From: Nocardia panacis
GTDB lineage: Bacteria; Actinomycetota; Actinomycetes; Mycobacteriales; Mycobacteriaceae
Assembly (NCBI RefSeq): GCF_003598715.1
Contig: NZ_QZFU01000029.1
Location: 434,001 to 498,000, forward strand
Length of the DNA stretch: 64,000 nt
Reading direction: 5' to 3'
Below, piece after piece: positions 1 to 8,202 of the stretch (positions are counted from its first letter, which is position 1; each line of letters opens with the position of its first letter). The notes beneath the pieces were generated by a model. It was not told the origin of the DNA and ran no database searches. It saw nothing but the letters and a program-made list of their open reading frames with translations. The translations under genes and the position numbers were made by a program.

Positions 1-548
1 CTGGACGGATCGCCCTCGATCCGGTCGACGAACCAGCCGCCGAGCCCGTCGAGGGTGAACGCCCCCGCCACCTGCAGCGGTTCACCCGTGGCGATATAGG
101 CGTCCAGTTCCGCGGCGTCGGGTTTGGCGAAATGCACCGTGGTGGCACTGCAATCCACCGATTCGGCCGTCACCGCGCCCGCGCTCATCCGCAGCACGCA
201 GTGGCCGGTGATCAGATCCGCGCTGCGCCCGGCCATTTCGCCCCAGCGAGCCCGAGCCACCTCCGGCGTATGCGGTTTGCCCTGCAGGACATCGTCCACC
301 AGCAGCATCGAATCACAGCCCACCACAACGCATTCGGCAGGCAATTCGGCGGTGGCGGCGATATGGTGCGCCTTGGCGCGCGCCAATTCGATCACCACCT
401 GCCGAGGTGGGGTTCCGGGGGGCAGCGCCTCCGCGATGGCATCCTCGTCGACGTCGGAGACGCGCACGATCGGTTCGATACCCGCCGAACGCAGCACCTC
501 TCGACGCGCGGGCGAGGCGGAGGCGAGAACCAGGCTGAGGTCGGGCAC
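1..548 (-). CDS. maf: Maf family nucleoside triphosphate pyrophosphatase (3' end outside window)
   Basis: Maf proteins hydrolyse non-canonical or modified nucleoside triphosphates to monophosphates in the cytosol. The reading frame opens with GTG at 546-548 and gives the family N-terminus LVLASASPARREVLRSAGI, followed by a central VVGCDSMLLVDD segment that holds the usual catalytic acidic residue, then GKPHTPEVARARW and the ITGHCV strand. About 182 residues are present and the C-terminus runs off the window start. It begins only 3 nt after the stop of the carboxylase epsilon-subunit gene, so the two are probably co-transcribed. The accD5-accE5-maf order is the one known from M. tuberculosis. 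GTG start chosen because it sits directly before the conserved first strand. Confidence 0.93.
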   Translation of the reverse strand, partial: MPDLSLVLASASPARREVLRSAGIEPIVRVSDVDEDAIAEALPPGTPPRQVVIELARAKAHHIAATAELPAECVVVGCDSMLLVDDVLQGKPHTPEVARARWGEMAGRSADLITGHCVLRMSAGAVTAESVDCSATTVHFAKPDAAELDAYIATGEPLQVAGAFTLDGLGGWFVDRIEGDPS

Positions 549-551
549 GTT

Positions 552-881
552 TCAGTCGCGCAGGTGCGACAGTTGCGGAAAGGCGTAGGGCGAGAAGGGC
601 GAGCTGCCCCGGTGCATCATGGTCGGCCGACCCCACATGTCGAGCGGACCGCGCGCGGCGGGCGCGGCGTCGCGGGCGGCGGCGCTCAGCACACAGACCA
701 GCGCGGCGACCTCCGCGTCGGTCGGCGCGCCCTTGATGATCTCGATGAACGGCTGCTCGGCGGCCTTCGCCACGTTCGCCTCCGGATCGGCTGCGGTGGG
801 CGCGATCTCATCGGCGACCGAATCGACCGCGAGATCCAGTTCGGCTGCGGCCAACACGGCCTGTTCTGCCACTGCTGTCAC
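552..881 (-). CDS. accE5: Acyl-CoA carboxylase epsilon subunit (AccE-like)
   Basis: Small non-catalytic subunit that stabilises actinobacterial acyl-CoA carboxylase complexes of the AccA3-AccD5 type. The 109-residue product has a low-complexity Ala/Glu-rich N-terminus (about residues 1-42) and then the family core: PFIEIIKGAPTDAEVAALVC, a WGRP motif and the terminal PYAFPQLSHLRD. The first 40 residues are poorly conserved in the family, so the exact start is uncertain. It lies 137 bp downstream of accD5 on the same strand, which fits a shared transcript. The family core is unmistakable; assignment to the AccD5 partner comes from its position. Confidence 0.9.
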   Translation of the reverse strand: MTAVAEQAVLAAAELDLAVDSVADEIAPTAADPEANVAKAAEQPFIEIIKGAPTDAEVAALVCVLSAAARDAAPAARGPLDMWGRPTMMHRGSSPFSPYAFPQLSHLRD

Positions 882-1018
882 GGTGCCAGATCCTCTCTCA
901 TGCCCCGACCGGGCGGGTTTCCGGACTCGGTGTCGACAAACCCGATGAGATCACATTCGGTCCCATTCATGGTCGCTGTCAACCGGTTCGATCGCTGGGA
1001 TATTCGGGTATCGCGCCG

Positions 1019-2659
1019 TCACAGCGGGATGTTGCCGTGCTTCTTCGGCGGCAGCGTGACCATTTTGCGTTCCAGCAGGCGCAGCGCGGAGACGATCTGA
1101 CCGCGGGTGTGCGCGGGCGGGATGACCGCGTCGACATAGCCGCGCTCGGCCGCCACGTAGGGGTTGACCAAGGTGTCCTCGTACTCGCTCTGCAACTCGA
1201 GCCGCAGCGCATCGACGTCGCCGCCGTCCTTGGCCGCCTGCTGCAACTGCTTGCGATAGACGAAACCGACCGCCCCGGACGCGCCCATGACGGCGATCTG
1301 CGCGGTGGGCCAGGCGAGGTTCACATCGGCGCCCATGTGCTTGGAGCCCATCACGTCGTACGCGCCGCCGTACGCCTTGCGGGTGATGATGGTGATTTTC
1401 CCCACAGTGGCCTCGCCGTAGGCGTAGAGCAGCTTCGCGCCCCGCCGGATGATGCCGTTGTATTCCTGGCCGGTGCCGGGCAGGAAGCCGGGCACGTCGA
1501 CCAGGGTGATGATCGGGATATTGAACGCGTCGCAGGTGCGCACGAAGCGTGCCGCCTTCTCCGAGGCGTCGATATCGAGGCAGCCCGCGAACTGGGTCGG
1601 CTGGTTGGCCACCACGCCGACGCTGCGGCCGTCGACCCGGCCGAAGCCGACGATGATATTCATCGCGCGTTCGGCCTGGACCTCGAGGAATTCGTCGTCG
1701 TCGAGCAGCCGGAGGATGACCTCGTGCATGTCGTAGGGCTGATTCGGCGAATCCGGGATGATCGAGTCCAGTTCCAGATCCTGCTCGGTCAGCGAATCCT
1801 CGATCGTGCCGGAGGCGGATTCGGTGGCCGGATAGCGGGGGGCTTCGGCCCGGTTGTTGCTGGGCAGGTAGGACAGCAGGTCGCGGACATAGTCCAGTGC
1901 GTCCTGCTCACCGGACGCGACATAGTGCGCCACACCGGATTTCACCATGTGGGTGTGCGCGCCGCCCAGATCCTCCATGGTGACTTCCTCGCCGGTGACC
2001 GTCTTGATGACATCCGGTCCGGTGACGAACATCTGGCTGGTCTGGTCGACCATGACCACGAAATCGGTGAGGGCGGGCGAGTACACGTGGCCGCCCGCGG
2101 CCGGACCCATGATCAGCGAGATCTGGGGAATCACCCCACTCGCCTGCACATTCCGGTGGAAGATCTCGCCGTAGAGGCCGAGGGAGACCACACCCTCCTG
2201 GATGCGGGCGCCCGCGCCCTCGTTGATGCCGATGAGCGGGCGACCGGTCTTGAGCGCCAGGTCCATGACCTTGACGATCTTCTCGCCGTAGACCTCGCCG
2301 AGGCTGCCGCCGAAGACGGTGACGTCCTGGGAGAACAGGCAGACATCGCGGCCGTCGATGGTGCCGTAGCCGGTGACCACGCCGTCGCCGAGCGGGCGAT
2401 TGCTCTCCAAGCCGAAGTTGACGCTGCGATGTTTGGCCAACGCGTCCAGTTCGACGAACGAGCCCTCGTCCAGCAGGGCGAGGATGCGCTCGCGGGCGGT
2501 CATCTTGCCCTTGGCATGCACCTTGTCGACCGCGGCCTCACCCATGGGGTGCTTGGCCTCGTCCAGCCGATTGCGCAGGTCGGCCAGCTTACCGGCGGTG
2601 GTGTGGATATCCGGGGTACCCGCCTGGCCGGAGGAGGGCTGCTGCTGGACACTCGTCAT
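1019..2659 (-). CDS. accD5: Propionyl/acyl-CoA carboxylase beta subunit (carboxyltransferase)
   Basis: Carboxyltransferase that moves the carboxyl group from biotin on AccA3 to propionyl-CoA (and probably acetyl-CoA), giving methylmalonyl-CoA for methyl-branched and mycolic lipids and for propionate disposal. The 546-residue length is normal. The product has the N-terminal crotonase-like half (KGKMTARERI, residues about 50-60; GGSLGEVYGEKI; GAGARIQEGV) and the C-terminal half (GFLPGTGQEYNGIIRRGAK, KAYGGAYDVMGSKHMG) that form the two oxyanion-hole regions, and ends in GNIPL as in AccD5. The ATG at 2657-2659 precedes the short Gln-rich leader typical of the family; upstream in-frame codons overlap the divergent promoter. 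birA is transcribed divergently. Confidence 0.96.
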   Translation of the reverse strand: MTSVQQQPSSGQAGTPDIHTTAGKLADLRNRLDEAKHPMGEAAVDKVHAKGKMTARERILALLDEGSFVELDALAKHRSVNFGLESNRPLGDGVVTGYGTIDGRDVCLFSQDVTVFGGSLGEVYGEKIVKVMDLALKTGRPLIGINEGAGARIQEGVVSLGLYGEIFHRNVQASGVIPQISLIMGPAAGGHVYSPALTDFVVMVDQTSQMFVTGPDVIKTVTGEEVTMEDLGGAHTHMVKSGVAHYVASGEQDALDYVRDLLSYLPSNNRAEAPRYPATESASGTIEDSLTEQDLELDSIIPDSPNQPYDMHEVILRLLDDDEFLEVQAERAMNIIVGFGRVDGRSVGVVANQPTQFAGCLDIDASEKAARFVRTCDAFNIPIITLVDVPGFLPGTGQEYNGIIRRGAKLLYAYGEATVGKITIITRKAYGGAYDVMGSKHMGADVNLAWPTAQIAVMGASGAVGFVYRKQLQQAAKDGGDVDALRLELQSEYEDTLVNPYVAAERGYVDAVIPPAHTRGQIVSALRLLERKMVTLPPKKHGNIPL

Positions 2660-2970
2660 GACTTCGGAGTGTAACCAGTGACGATTTCCCATCGAAACCG
2701 AGCATGTTCTACCGATGGGTAGAAAACCCCAGCTAGAGGGTATTGCCGTCTGCGGTTCGGCGGGAAACCCGCTGGTCGCCAACGCGGAAAACTGATACCG
2801 CTCCCGATGGACTCCGGGATACCCTGGGGGAGTCACGATTTCGTGTTCGAGGGGGGTGCGCCCTTGGTCGGATATTCCACACCTCATGGGCCGAACTCGG
2901 CTCCTGAAGCCGAAAGCGCTGCTGTGTCCAGGCGAAACGCTCGCGGGTCCGGCGGGTAACCTCTGCCCCT
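2660..2970. promoter_or_regulatory. Divergent accD5/birA control region (311 nt without a gene)
   Basis: Non-coding stretch between the accD5 and birA starts. The clearest element is an inverted repeat at 2707-2724, TTCTACC-gatg-GGTAGAA, about 50 bp upstream of the accD5 ATG. The spacing suits an operator or promoter-proximal regulator site. No convincing sigma-70 hexamer pair, riboswitch fold or small gene was seen in the remainder. Confidence 0.45.
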
Positions 2971-3771
2971 GTGCAGAGGTCACCGTTGGATGTAGAGAAG
3001 CTGCGGCGCAGCCTGACCGAATCGCTCGAGCTGTCGTATTTCTCCCACATCGAGGTGGTGGAGTCGACCGGGTCCACGAACGCGGACCTGATCGCGCGCG
3101 CCGGTGATCCGAACACCGACCACGCGGTACTCCTCGCAGAGGCGCAGGAGCAGGGGCGGGGACGGCACGCGCGTACCTGGGTCAGTCCGCCCAGGACACA
3201 GATCGCCATGTCGCTGCTGGTTCGGCTGCCGGGCATCACACCCGACTCGCTCGGCTGGTTGCCGTTGCTCACCGGGGTCGCCGTGGTGGACGCGCTGCGC
3301 GCGACCGCGGCGGTGCCCGCGAATCTCAAGTGGCCCAATGACGTGCTCATCGATGGCCGCAAAGTGGCGGGCATCCTCGCCGAGTTCGCGGCGGGCGGCC
3401 CGGTGCCGACCGTGGTGGTCGGCACCGGGGTCAATGTCGGCCTCACCGAAGCGGAACTGCCGGTGCCGCATGCCACCTCGCTGGTGTTGGCGGGTGCGCG
3501 CGAGATCGATCGCACCGAACTGGTGCTGTCGATGCTGACCGAATTCGCCCGCCGGATGACGGCGTGGCAGGCGGCAGGCTGGGACACCGCGGACCTGGCC
3601 GCCGCCTATCGGGAGCGCTGCGCCACCCTCGGCGCGCAGGTCAGGGCCGAACTGCCGGGCGGGAAAACCCTCATCGGAATCGCCACCGATATCGATGACG
3701 CGGGCCGCCTGCTGATCGGCGATCAGGCCGTCGCCGCGGGCGACGTCACCCACCTGCGCGCGAATTACTAG
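2971..3771 (+). CDS. birA: Biotin--[acetyl-CoA-carboxylase] ligase, group I BirA
   Basis: Activates biotin with ATP to biotinoyl-AMP and transfers it to the biotin-carrier lysine of the acyl-CoA carboxylase alpha subunits. The 266-residue product starts directly with the catalytic fold and lacks the N-terminal winged helix of bifunctional BirA, so it is a ligase without a repressor domain. Visible motifs: ESTGSTNADL (substrate serine/threonine loop), EQGRGRHARTW (the biotin/AMP GRGRxxR loop, near residues 54-64), KWPNDVLIDGRKVAGIL (ATP/biotin site) and a C-terminal SH3-like strand set. GTG start at 2971. Its placement opposite accD5 couples the modifying enzyme to its client complex, as in M. 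tuberculosis (Rv3279c). Confidence 0.95.
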   Translation: MQRSPLDVEKLRRSLTESLELSYFSHIEVVESTGSTNADLIARAGDPNTDHAVLLAEAQEQGRGRHARTWVSPPRTQIAMSLLVRLPGITPDSLGWLPLLTGVAVVDALRATAAVPANLKWPNDVLIDGRKVAGILAEFAAGGPVPTVVVGTGVNVGLTEAELPVPHATSLVLAGAREIDRTELVLSMLTEFARRMTAWQAAGWDTADLAAAYRERCATLGAQVRAELPGGKTLIGIATDIDDAGRLLIGDQAVAAGDVTHLRANY

Positions 3772-3849
3772 CCATCCCTGCGAGATTCGCCGAGCGTGAT
3801 CCGGCTCGGTGTCCCGGTTTCGGGCATCGACACGCGGTAGGGTGCGGAT

Positions 3850-4371
3850 ATGGGTTATCCGGAGGATGTGCTCGCGCCGGACGAGCAGTTGCTACTGCAT
3901 CGCCATCCGCACTGGAAGATGCTCTTCTGGCCGGTCGTCACACTGATCGTCGCGACGGCGGTGGCCGGATTCGGCGCGGGCATGGCCGCGCGGCACCTCG
4001 AGGGCGCCGCCCGCACCCCGGTGCTGGTCGCGATCCTGGTGGTGTGGGCGATCGTCGTCGTATGGCGTTGCGCCGCACGGATAATCAGCTGGAAGTCGAC
4101 GCACTTCATCATTACCGACCGGCGGGTGCTGATCCGACAGGGCGTGCTCACCCACACCGGCATAGATATTCCGATGAGCCGCATCTCCAGTGTGCAATTC
4201 CGGCACGGCCTGTTCGACCGGATGCTCGGCACCGGAACCCTGATCATCGAATCCTCCTCGGCCGAACCGCTGGAGTACGACGACATCCCGCAGGTGCAGC
4301 GGGTGCACGCACTGCTGTACCACGAGGTCTTCGACGCCGACCGCGGTCGCTCGGACAGTGGATATCGGTGA
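3850..4371 (+). CDS. PH-domain membrane protein (bPH2/YdbT-like)
   Basis: Membrane protein of 173 residues with a bacterial pleckstrin-homology domain; function unknown. After an N-terminal DEQLLLHRHPHWKM segment there are two hydrophobic helices (about residues 24-45 and 55-75), then the PH-like domain beginning ITDRRVLIRQGVLTH and continuing through IPMSRISSVQFRHGLFDRMLGTGTL to IPQVQRVHALLYHE. This is the usual layout of small actinobacterial PH proteins found beside birA and purK (Rv3278c position). It follows birA by 78 nt and precedes the response regulator by 40 nt, so it could be read with either. Confidence 0.85.
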   Translation: MGYPEDVLAPDEQLLLHRHPHWKMLFWPVVTLIVATAVAGFGAGMAARHLEGAARTPVLVAILVVWAIVVVWRCAARIISWKSTHFIITDRRVLIRQGVLTHTGIDIPMSRISSVQFRHGLFDRMLGTGTLIIESSSAEPLEYDDIPQVQRVHALLYHEVFDADRGRSDSGYR

Positions 4372-4411
4372 CCTCGACGGTAAACCGCGCACACTTCACT
4401 AATCTGGCCTC

Positions 4412-5089
4412 ATGACCGCAGTACTCCTTGCCGAAGACGACGAGGCCATCGCCGCGCCGCTCTCCCGCGCGCTCGGTCGCGAGGGCTACTCGGTCACCGT
4501 CGAGCGTTTCGGCCCCGCGGTGCTCGAGCGTGCCCTCCAGGGCGACCACGACCTGCTGATCCTCGATCTCGGCCTGCCCGGAATGGACGGGCTGGAGGTG
4601 TGCCGCCAGGTGCGGGCGCGCGGGGCCGACCTGGCCGTGCTCATGCTCACCGCCCGCACCGACGAGGTGGATTTCGTGGTGGGCCTGGACGCGGGAGCCG
4701 ACGACTACGTCGGCAAACCGTTCCGCCTCGCCGAACTGCTGGCCAGGGTGCGGGCGCTGTTGCGCCGCAGCGGAATCGGCGACGACACCGTCGAGGTGGG
4801 CGGGATCCGGTTGGAGCCCGCCGCGCGGCGGGTGCTGGTCAACGGCGTCGAGATCGGTTTGGCCAACAAGGAATACGAGCTGCTCAAGGTGCTCATCGAC
4901 CGGGCCGGTCAGGTGGTGCCGCGCGAGACCATCCTGCGCGAGGTGTGGGGCGATGCCGAACTGCGCGGCTCGAAAACCCTTGATATGCATATGTCCTGGC
5001 TGCGGCGCAAAATCGGCGACGAAGGGCCGATGGCGGAGCGGCGCATCGTGACGGTGCGCGGAGTCGGCTTCCGATTGAACACCGACTGA
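4412..5089 (+). CDS. Two-component response regulator, OmpR/PhoB family
   Basis: DNA-binding response regulator of 225 residues. The receiver domain (1-120) has the acidic pocket in VLLAEDDEAI, the phosphoacceptor Asp in LLILDLGLPGMDG (about residue 52), the Thr switch in MLTART and the conserved Lys in DDYVGKPF. The C-terminal winged helix (about 128-223) carries the family signature: NKEYELLKVLIDRAGQVV, REVWGDAELRGSKTLDMHMSWLR and IVTVRGVGFR. Its stop codon lies one base before the GTG of the histidine kinase gene, so the pair is translationally linked. Target genes and signal are unknown. The pair interrupts a gene order otherwise shared with mycobacteria. Confidence 0.94.
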   Translation: MTAVLLAEDDEAIAAPLSRALGREGYSVTVERFGPAVLERALQGDHDLLILDLGLPGMDGLEVCRQVRARGADLAVLMLTARTDEVDFVVGLDAGADDYVGKPFRLAELLARVRALLRRSGIGDDTVEVGGIRLEPAARRVLVNGVEIGLANKEYELLKVLIDRAGQVVPRETILREVWGDAELRGSKTLDMHMSWLRRKIGDEGPMAERRIVTVRGVGFRLNTD

Positions 5090-5090
5090 C

Positions 5091-6395
5091 GTGCGGCGCA
5101 GAATCCTGCGGTCCATGCTCACCGTGCTCACCCTCACCACGGTGGTGCTCGGCGTCCCGCTGACCTATACTGCCTGGCTGTGGGTCGAGGACATCACTCG
5201 AACCGATCTGCGCGGGCGGTTGGAGTCGATCTCGCGCGAGATCCTCGACCAGGAACACGGCGACGGCATCGTGCTCGGCGAATTGGATACCAGGTCCGTG
5301 CGCCCGCTGGTGCCCAAGGATGGTCGGTTGACCATCGTCTATCCGGCCCCGCTCGGCAGTTCGGCGCAGGAGTCGATCGGCGCGACCGAGGTCGCCGATC
5401 CGCTGGTCGAATCGCTGTCGATGGGGACATCGGTCTCGCTGCGGCTCGAGGTGCCCTCGGCGCCGATGCACGCCATGCAGCGCCAGGCGGTCGCGGTGGT
5501 CGGGCTGGCGGTGCTCGCCTCGCTCGGTGCCGCGGTCTCGGTGGCCATGGTCACCGCCCGCCGGGTGGCCGATCCGCTGCGCGATGTCGCGGCCAGGGCC
5601 GCCCGCCTGGCCATGGGCGATTTCCGGCCCGATCCGCGCAGGCACGGCATCTCCGAGCTGGATCGGGTCTCGGATGTGTTGGATTCGGCGACGGTCGAGA
5701 TCGCGGGCCGGCTGCAGCGCGAGCACGCGCTCGTCGCCGATGTCTCCCATCAGTTGCGCAGTCGACTCACCGCGGTGCGGTTGCGGCTGGACGAGTTGTC
5801 CGCGCATACCGATCCGGCGGTGGTGCACGAGGCCGAGGAGGCCATGGCGCAGGTCGATCGGCTCACCGAGGCCATCGACGAGTTGGTGCGCGCCTCCCGC
5901 GACGAGGACGCCGCCGACCGCGACCCGGTGCCGGTCATGGCCGAGTTGCGCGGGGTGGTGGCGGAGTGGATGCACCCGTTCAACGAGGCCGGACGCGCGC
6001 TGACCCTGACCGGCGACGAATCGCTGACCGCGCCGATCACCGGATCCCGACTGCGCGAGGCGGTGGCGGTACTGGTGGACAACGCCCTGATGCACGGTGG
6101 CGGCACCTGCACGGTCTCGGTGCGCACGGTGGTGCCCGGCGGTGGGCGCGTCCCGGTGGTGTGCGTCGAGGTGGCCGACGAAGGTGTCGGGGTGCGCGAC
6201 GAACTCGCCCCGCACATCTTCGATCGCGGCTTCTCCGCAGGGGGGTCTACCGGGGTCGGGTTGGCATTGGCGCGGGCACTGGTGGAGGCCGATGGCGGCA
6301 GACTGGAATTGCAGCGTCGCAGGCCCGCCTCGTTCGCGGTCTTCCTCGGCTCCTCGCCTCGGCCGCAGAACTCCTGGCCTGCCGAACCGCGCTAG
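5091..6395 (+). CDS. Sensor histidine kinase with HAMP domain
   Basis: Membrane histidine kinase of 434 residues, partner of the preceding response regulator. TM1 is at about residues 7-28 and TM2 at about 128-150, enclosing an extracytoplasmic sensor segment of roughly 100 residues with no recognised motif. HAMP follows TM2 (VADPLRDVAARAARLAMGDF). The H box is DVSHQLRSRLTAV, with Arg-Ser where Arg-Thr-Pro is common; the N box is EAVAVLVDNALMHGG and the G boxes are VADEGVGVRDE and TGVGLALARALVEADGG. GTG start at 5091, two bases after the regulator's stop codon begins its last base. It ends 7 bp from the convergent GtrA gene. The sensed signal cannot be inferred. Confidence 0.93.
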   Translation: MRRRILRSMLTVLTLTTVVLGVPLTYTAWLWVEDITRTDLRGRLESISREILDQEHGDGIVLGELDTRSVRPLVPKDGRLTIVYPAPLGSSAQESIGATEVADPLVESLSMGTSVSLRLEVPSAPMHAMQRQAVAVVGLAVLASLGAAVSVAMVTARRVADPLRDVAARAARLAMGDFRPDPRRHGISELDRVSDVLDSATVEIAGRLQREHALVADVSHQLRSRLTAVRLRLDELSAHTDPAVVHEAEEAMAQVDRLTEAIDELVRASRDEDAADRDPVPVMAELRGVVAEWMHPFNEAGRALTLTGDESLTAPITGSRLREAVAVLVDNALMHGGGTCTVSVRTVVPGGGRVPVVCVEVADEGVGVRDELAPHIFDRGFSAGGSTGVGLALARALVEADGGRLELQRRRPASFAVFLGSSPRPQNSWPAEPR

Positions 6396-6402
6396 AAAGA
6401 GC

Positions 6403-6942
6403 CTAGCTGTGGCCCATTTCCTTCTCGACGAGGTCGCGCAGTTCGGCGTCGATTTCGCTCATCTCGTCGGGGAATACGTAGCGGCGCATGGCCCAGAATC
6501 GGAACGCCATTTGCAACAGATTGCCGACGACATACGCGCTGAGGAAGTCGGCGACATTCTCGACGGTGAAGCTGACATTGGGCTGGCGCAGGTCGAACAC
6601 GTAGCTCGACACCCACAGCGGCAGGAAGCTCAGCACCACGCCGACACCGCTCACCACGAAGAACAGCAGCGCCTCGTGATGCTTCTCGCGGCCGCCGCGA
6701 TGTTTGAACGACCACTCCCGATTGAGGATGTAGGAGGCGATGACCGCGACAATGCCGGAGATGATCTTGGCGGTGACCGGCTTCTGTTGCAGCACGGTCC
6801 ATTTGAGGACGTAGAACAGGCCGCTGTCGATCACGAAGGTCGTCGCGCCGACGATGGCGAATTTGATCAGCTCGTGATGGCGGTACGCGATCTCCCGCAG
6901 CGGCTTGGGGAGGACGTTGACCACGTCGTCGACGAATGACAC
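6403..6942 (-). CDS. GtrA family membrane protein
   Basis: GtrA proteins are small polytopic membrane proteins thought to help move lipid-linked sugars across the membrane for cell-envelope glycan assembly. The 179-residue product has four hydrophobic helices (about residues 29-50, 60-80, 95-117 and 130-150) and the family signatures LIKFAIVGATTFVIDSGLFYVL and SYILNREWSFK, plus a polar C-terminal tail. The GTG at 6940-6942 is preferred because no start codon lies between it and an upstream Trp-rich stretch with no GtrA similarity. It is divergent from purK and convergent with the kinase. Equivalent in position to Rv3277. Confidence 0.88.
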   Translation of the reverse strand: MSFVDDVVNVLPKPLREIAYRHHELIKFAIVGATTFVIDSGLFYVLKWTVLQQKPVTAKIISGIVAVIASYILNREWSFKHRGGREKHHEALLFFVVSGVGVVLSFLPLWVSSYVFDLRQPNVSFTVENVADFLSAYVVGNLLQMAFRFWAMRRYVFPDEMSEIDAELRDLVEKEMGHS

Positions 6943-6981
6943 AAGGCCCGAGTGTACCGGTACCCATGATTGCCGACCGGC

Positions 6982-8202
6982 ATGACAAGATTCCATGACG
7001 TGACTGCGCGTTGTTTCGATTCCTCGGCCATGCCGACCGTGACCATGGTCGGCGGCGGGCAATTGGCCCGCATGACCCATCAGGCCGCGATCGCTCTCGG
7101 GCAGCGGCTGCGGGTGCTCGCCGAGAATCCCGACGATCCGGCCGCGCAGGTGACCCCGGACGTGGTGTTCGGCAGCCACACCGACCTGGCCGCGCTGCGC
7201 AAGGCCGCCATCGGCTCGCACGCGCTCACCTTCGACCACGAACATGTGCCAACCGAATACCTCGAGGCGCTGGTGGCCGAGGGCGTCAATGTGCAGCCGC
7301 CGCCCTCCGCACTGATCTACGCGCAGGACAAATTGGCCATGCGCGCCAAACTCGCCGAACTCGAGGTCCCGATTCCGGCCTTCGTGCCGGTGACCACGCC
7401 GCAGGACGCGGTGCGTTTCGGCGCCGAACACGGCTGGCCGATCGTGCTCAAGGCGGTGCGCGGCGGGTACGACGGTCGCGGTGTCTGGATGCCCGAATCC
7501 GCCGAGGCCGCGAGCGAGATCGTCGCCGAGCGGTTGGCGCAGGGTGTCCCGTTGCTGGCCGAGGCGAAGGTGCCGCTGCGGCGGGAGCTCTCGGCCATGG
7601 TCGCGCGCTCGCCGTTCGGTCAGGCCGCCGCGTGGCCGGTGGTGGAGACCGTGCAGCGTGATGGGCAGTGCGCGGTTGTCATCGCGCCCGCACCCGACCT
7701 TTCCGAGGAGACGGCCACGGCCGCCGAGGCTTTGGCACTGGATCTCGCGCGCAGCCTCGGCGTGGTGGGCGCGATGGCGGTGGAACTGTTCGAGACCACC
7801 GACGGCGCGATCCTGGTCAATGAGTTGGCCATGCGCCCGCACAACTCCGGACACTGGGGTATGGACGGCGCGCGCACCGGTCAGTTCGAGCAGCACCTGC
7901 GCGCGGTCCTCGACTACCCGCTGGGCGATACCGCGCCGCTGGCCCCGGTGACGGTCATGGCCAATATCCTCGGCGCGCCGCAGGCGCCGGACATGTCGAT
8001 GGATGAGCGATTGCATCATCTGTTCGCCAGAATGCCGAAGGCCAGGGTGCATCTCTACGGCAAGGGCGAGCGGCCCGCCCGCAAGATCGGGCATGTGAAT
8101 GTGCTCGGTGACGAGGTCGCCGAGGTGCGGGAGAAAGCGGAGCGCGCGGCACATTGGATGTCGCACGCCATTTGGACAGACGGGTGGAACCCACATGAAT
8201 AA
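6982..8202 (+). CDS. purK: N5-carboxyaminoimidazole ribonucleotide synthase
   Basis: ATP-grasp enzyme that converts AIR plus bicarbonate to N5-CAIR in purine synthesis. Motifs: VTMVGGGQLARMTHQAAIALG (N-terminal nucleotide-binding fold), HALTFDHEHVP, the ATP-grasp loop VLKAVRGGYDGRGVW, and the metal/ATP residues of VELFETTDGAILVNELAMRPHNSGHW. The start is ambiguous: ATG 6982 or ATG 7030 (which begins MPTVTMVGGG). Mycobacterial PurK carries about 20 residues before this motif, so 6982 is given here; neither has a strong ribosome-binding site. The 3' end overlaps purE by 8 nt, implying coupled translation. Confidence 0.94.
   Translation: MTRFHDVTARCFDSSAMPTVTMVGGGQLARMTHQAAIALGQRLRVLAENPDDPAAQVTPDVVFGSHTDLAALRKAAIGSHALTFDHEHVPTEYLEALVAEGVNVQPPPSALIYAQDKLAMRAKLAELEVPIPAFVPVTTPQDAVRFGAEHGWPIVLKAVRGGYDGRGVWMPESAEAASEIVAERLAQGVPLLAEAKVPLRRELSAMVARSPFGQAAAWPVVETVQRDGQCAVVIAPAPDLSEETATAAEALALDLARSLGVVGAMAVELFETTDGAILVNELAMRPHNSGHWGMDGARTGQFEQHLRAVLDYPLGDTAPLAPVTVMANILGAPQAPDMSMDERLHHLFARMPKARVHLYGKGERPARKIGHVNVLGDEVAEVREKAERAAHWMSHAIWTDGWNPHE

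Noticed and set aside
132..1100. Long plus-strand open frame over maf, accE and the gap
   Set aside because: It is antisense to well-conserved genes, its product is His/Arg/Gly-rich with no family pattern, and long antisense frames are common at this GC content.
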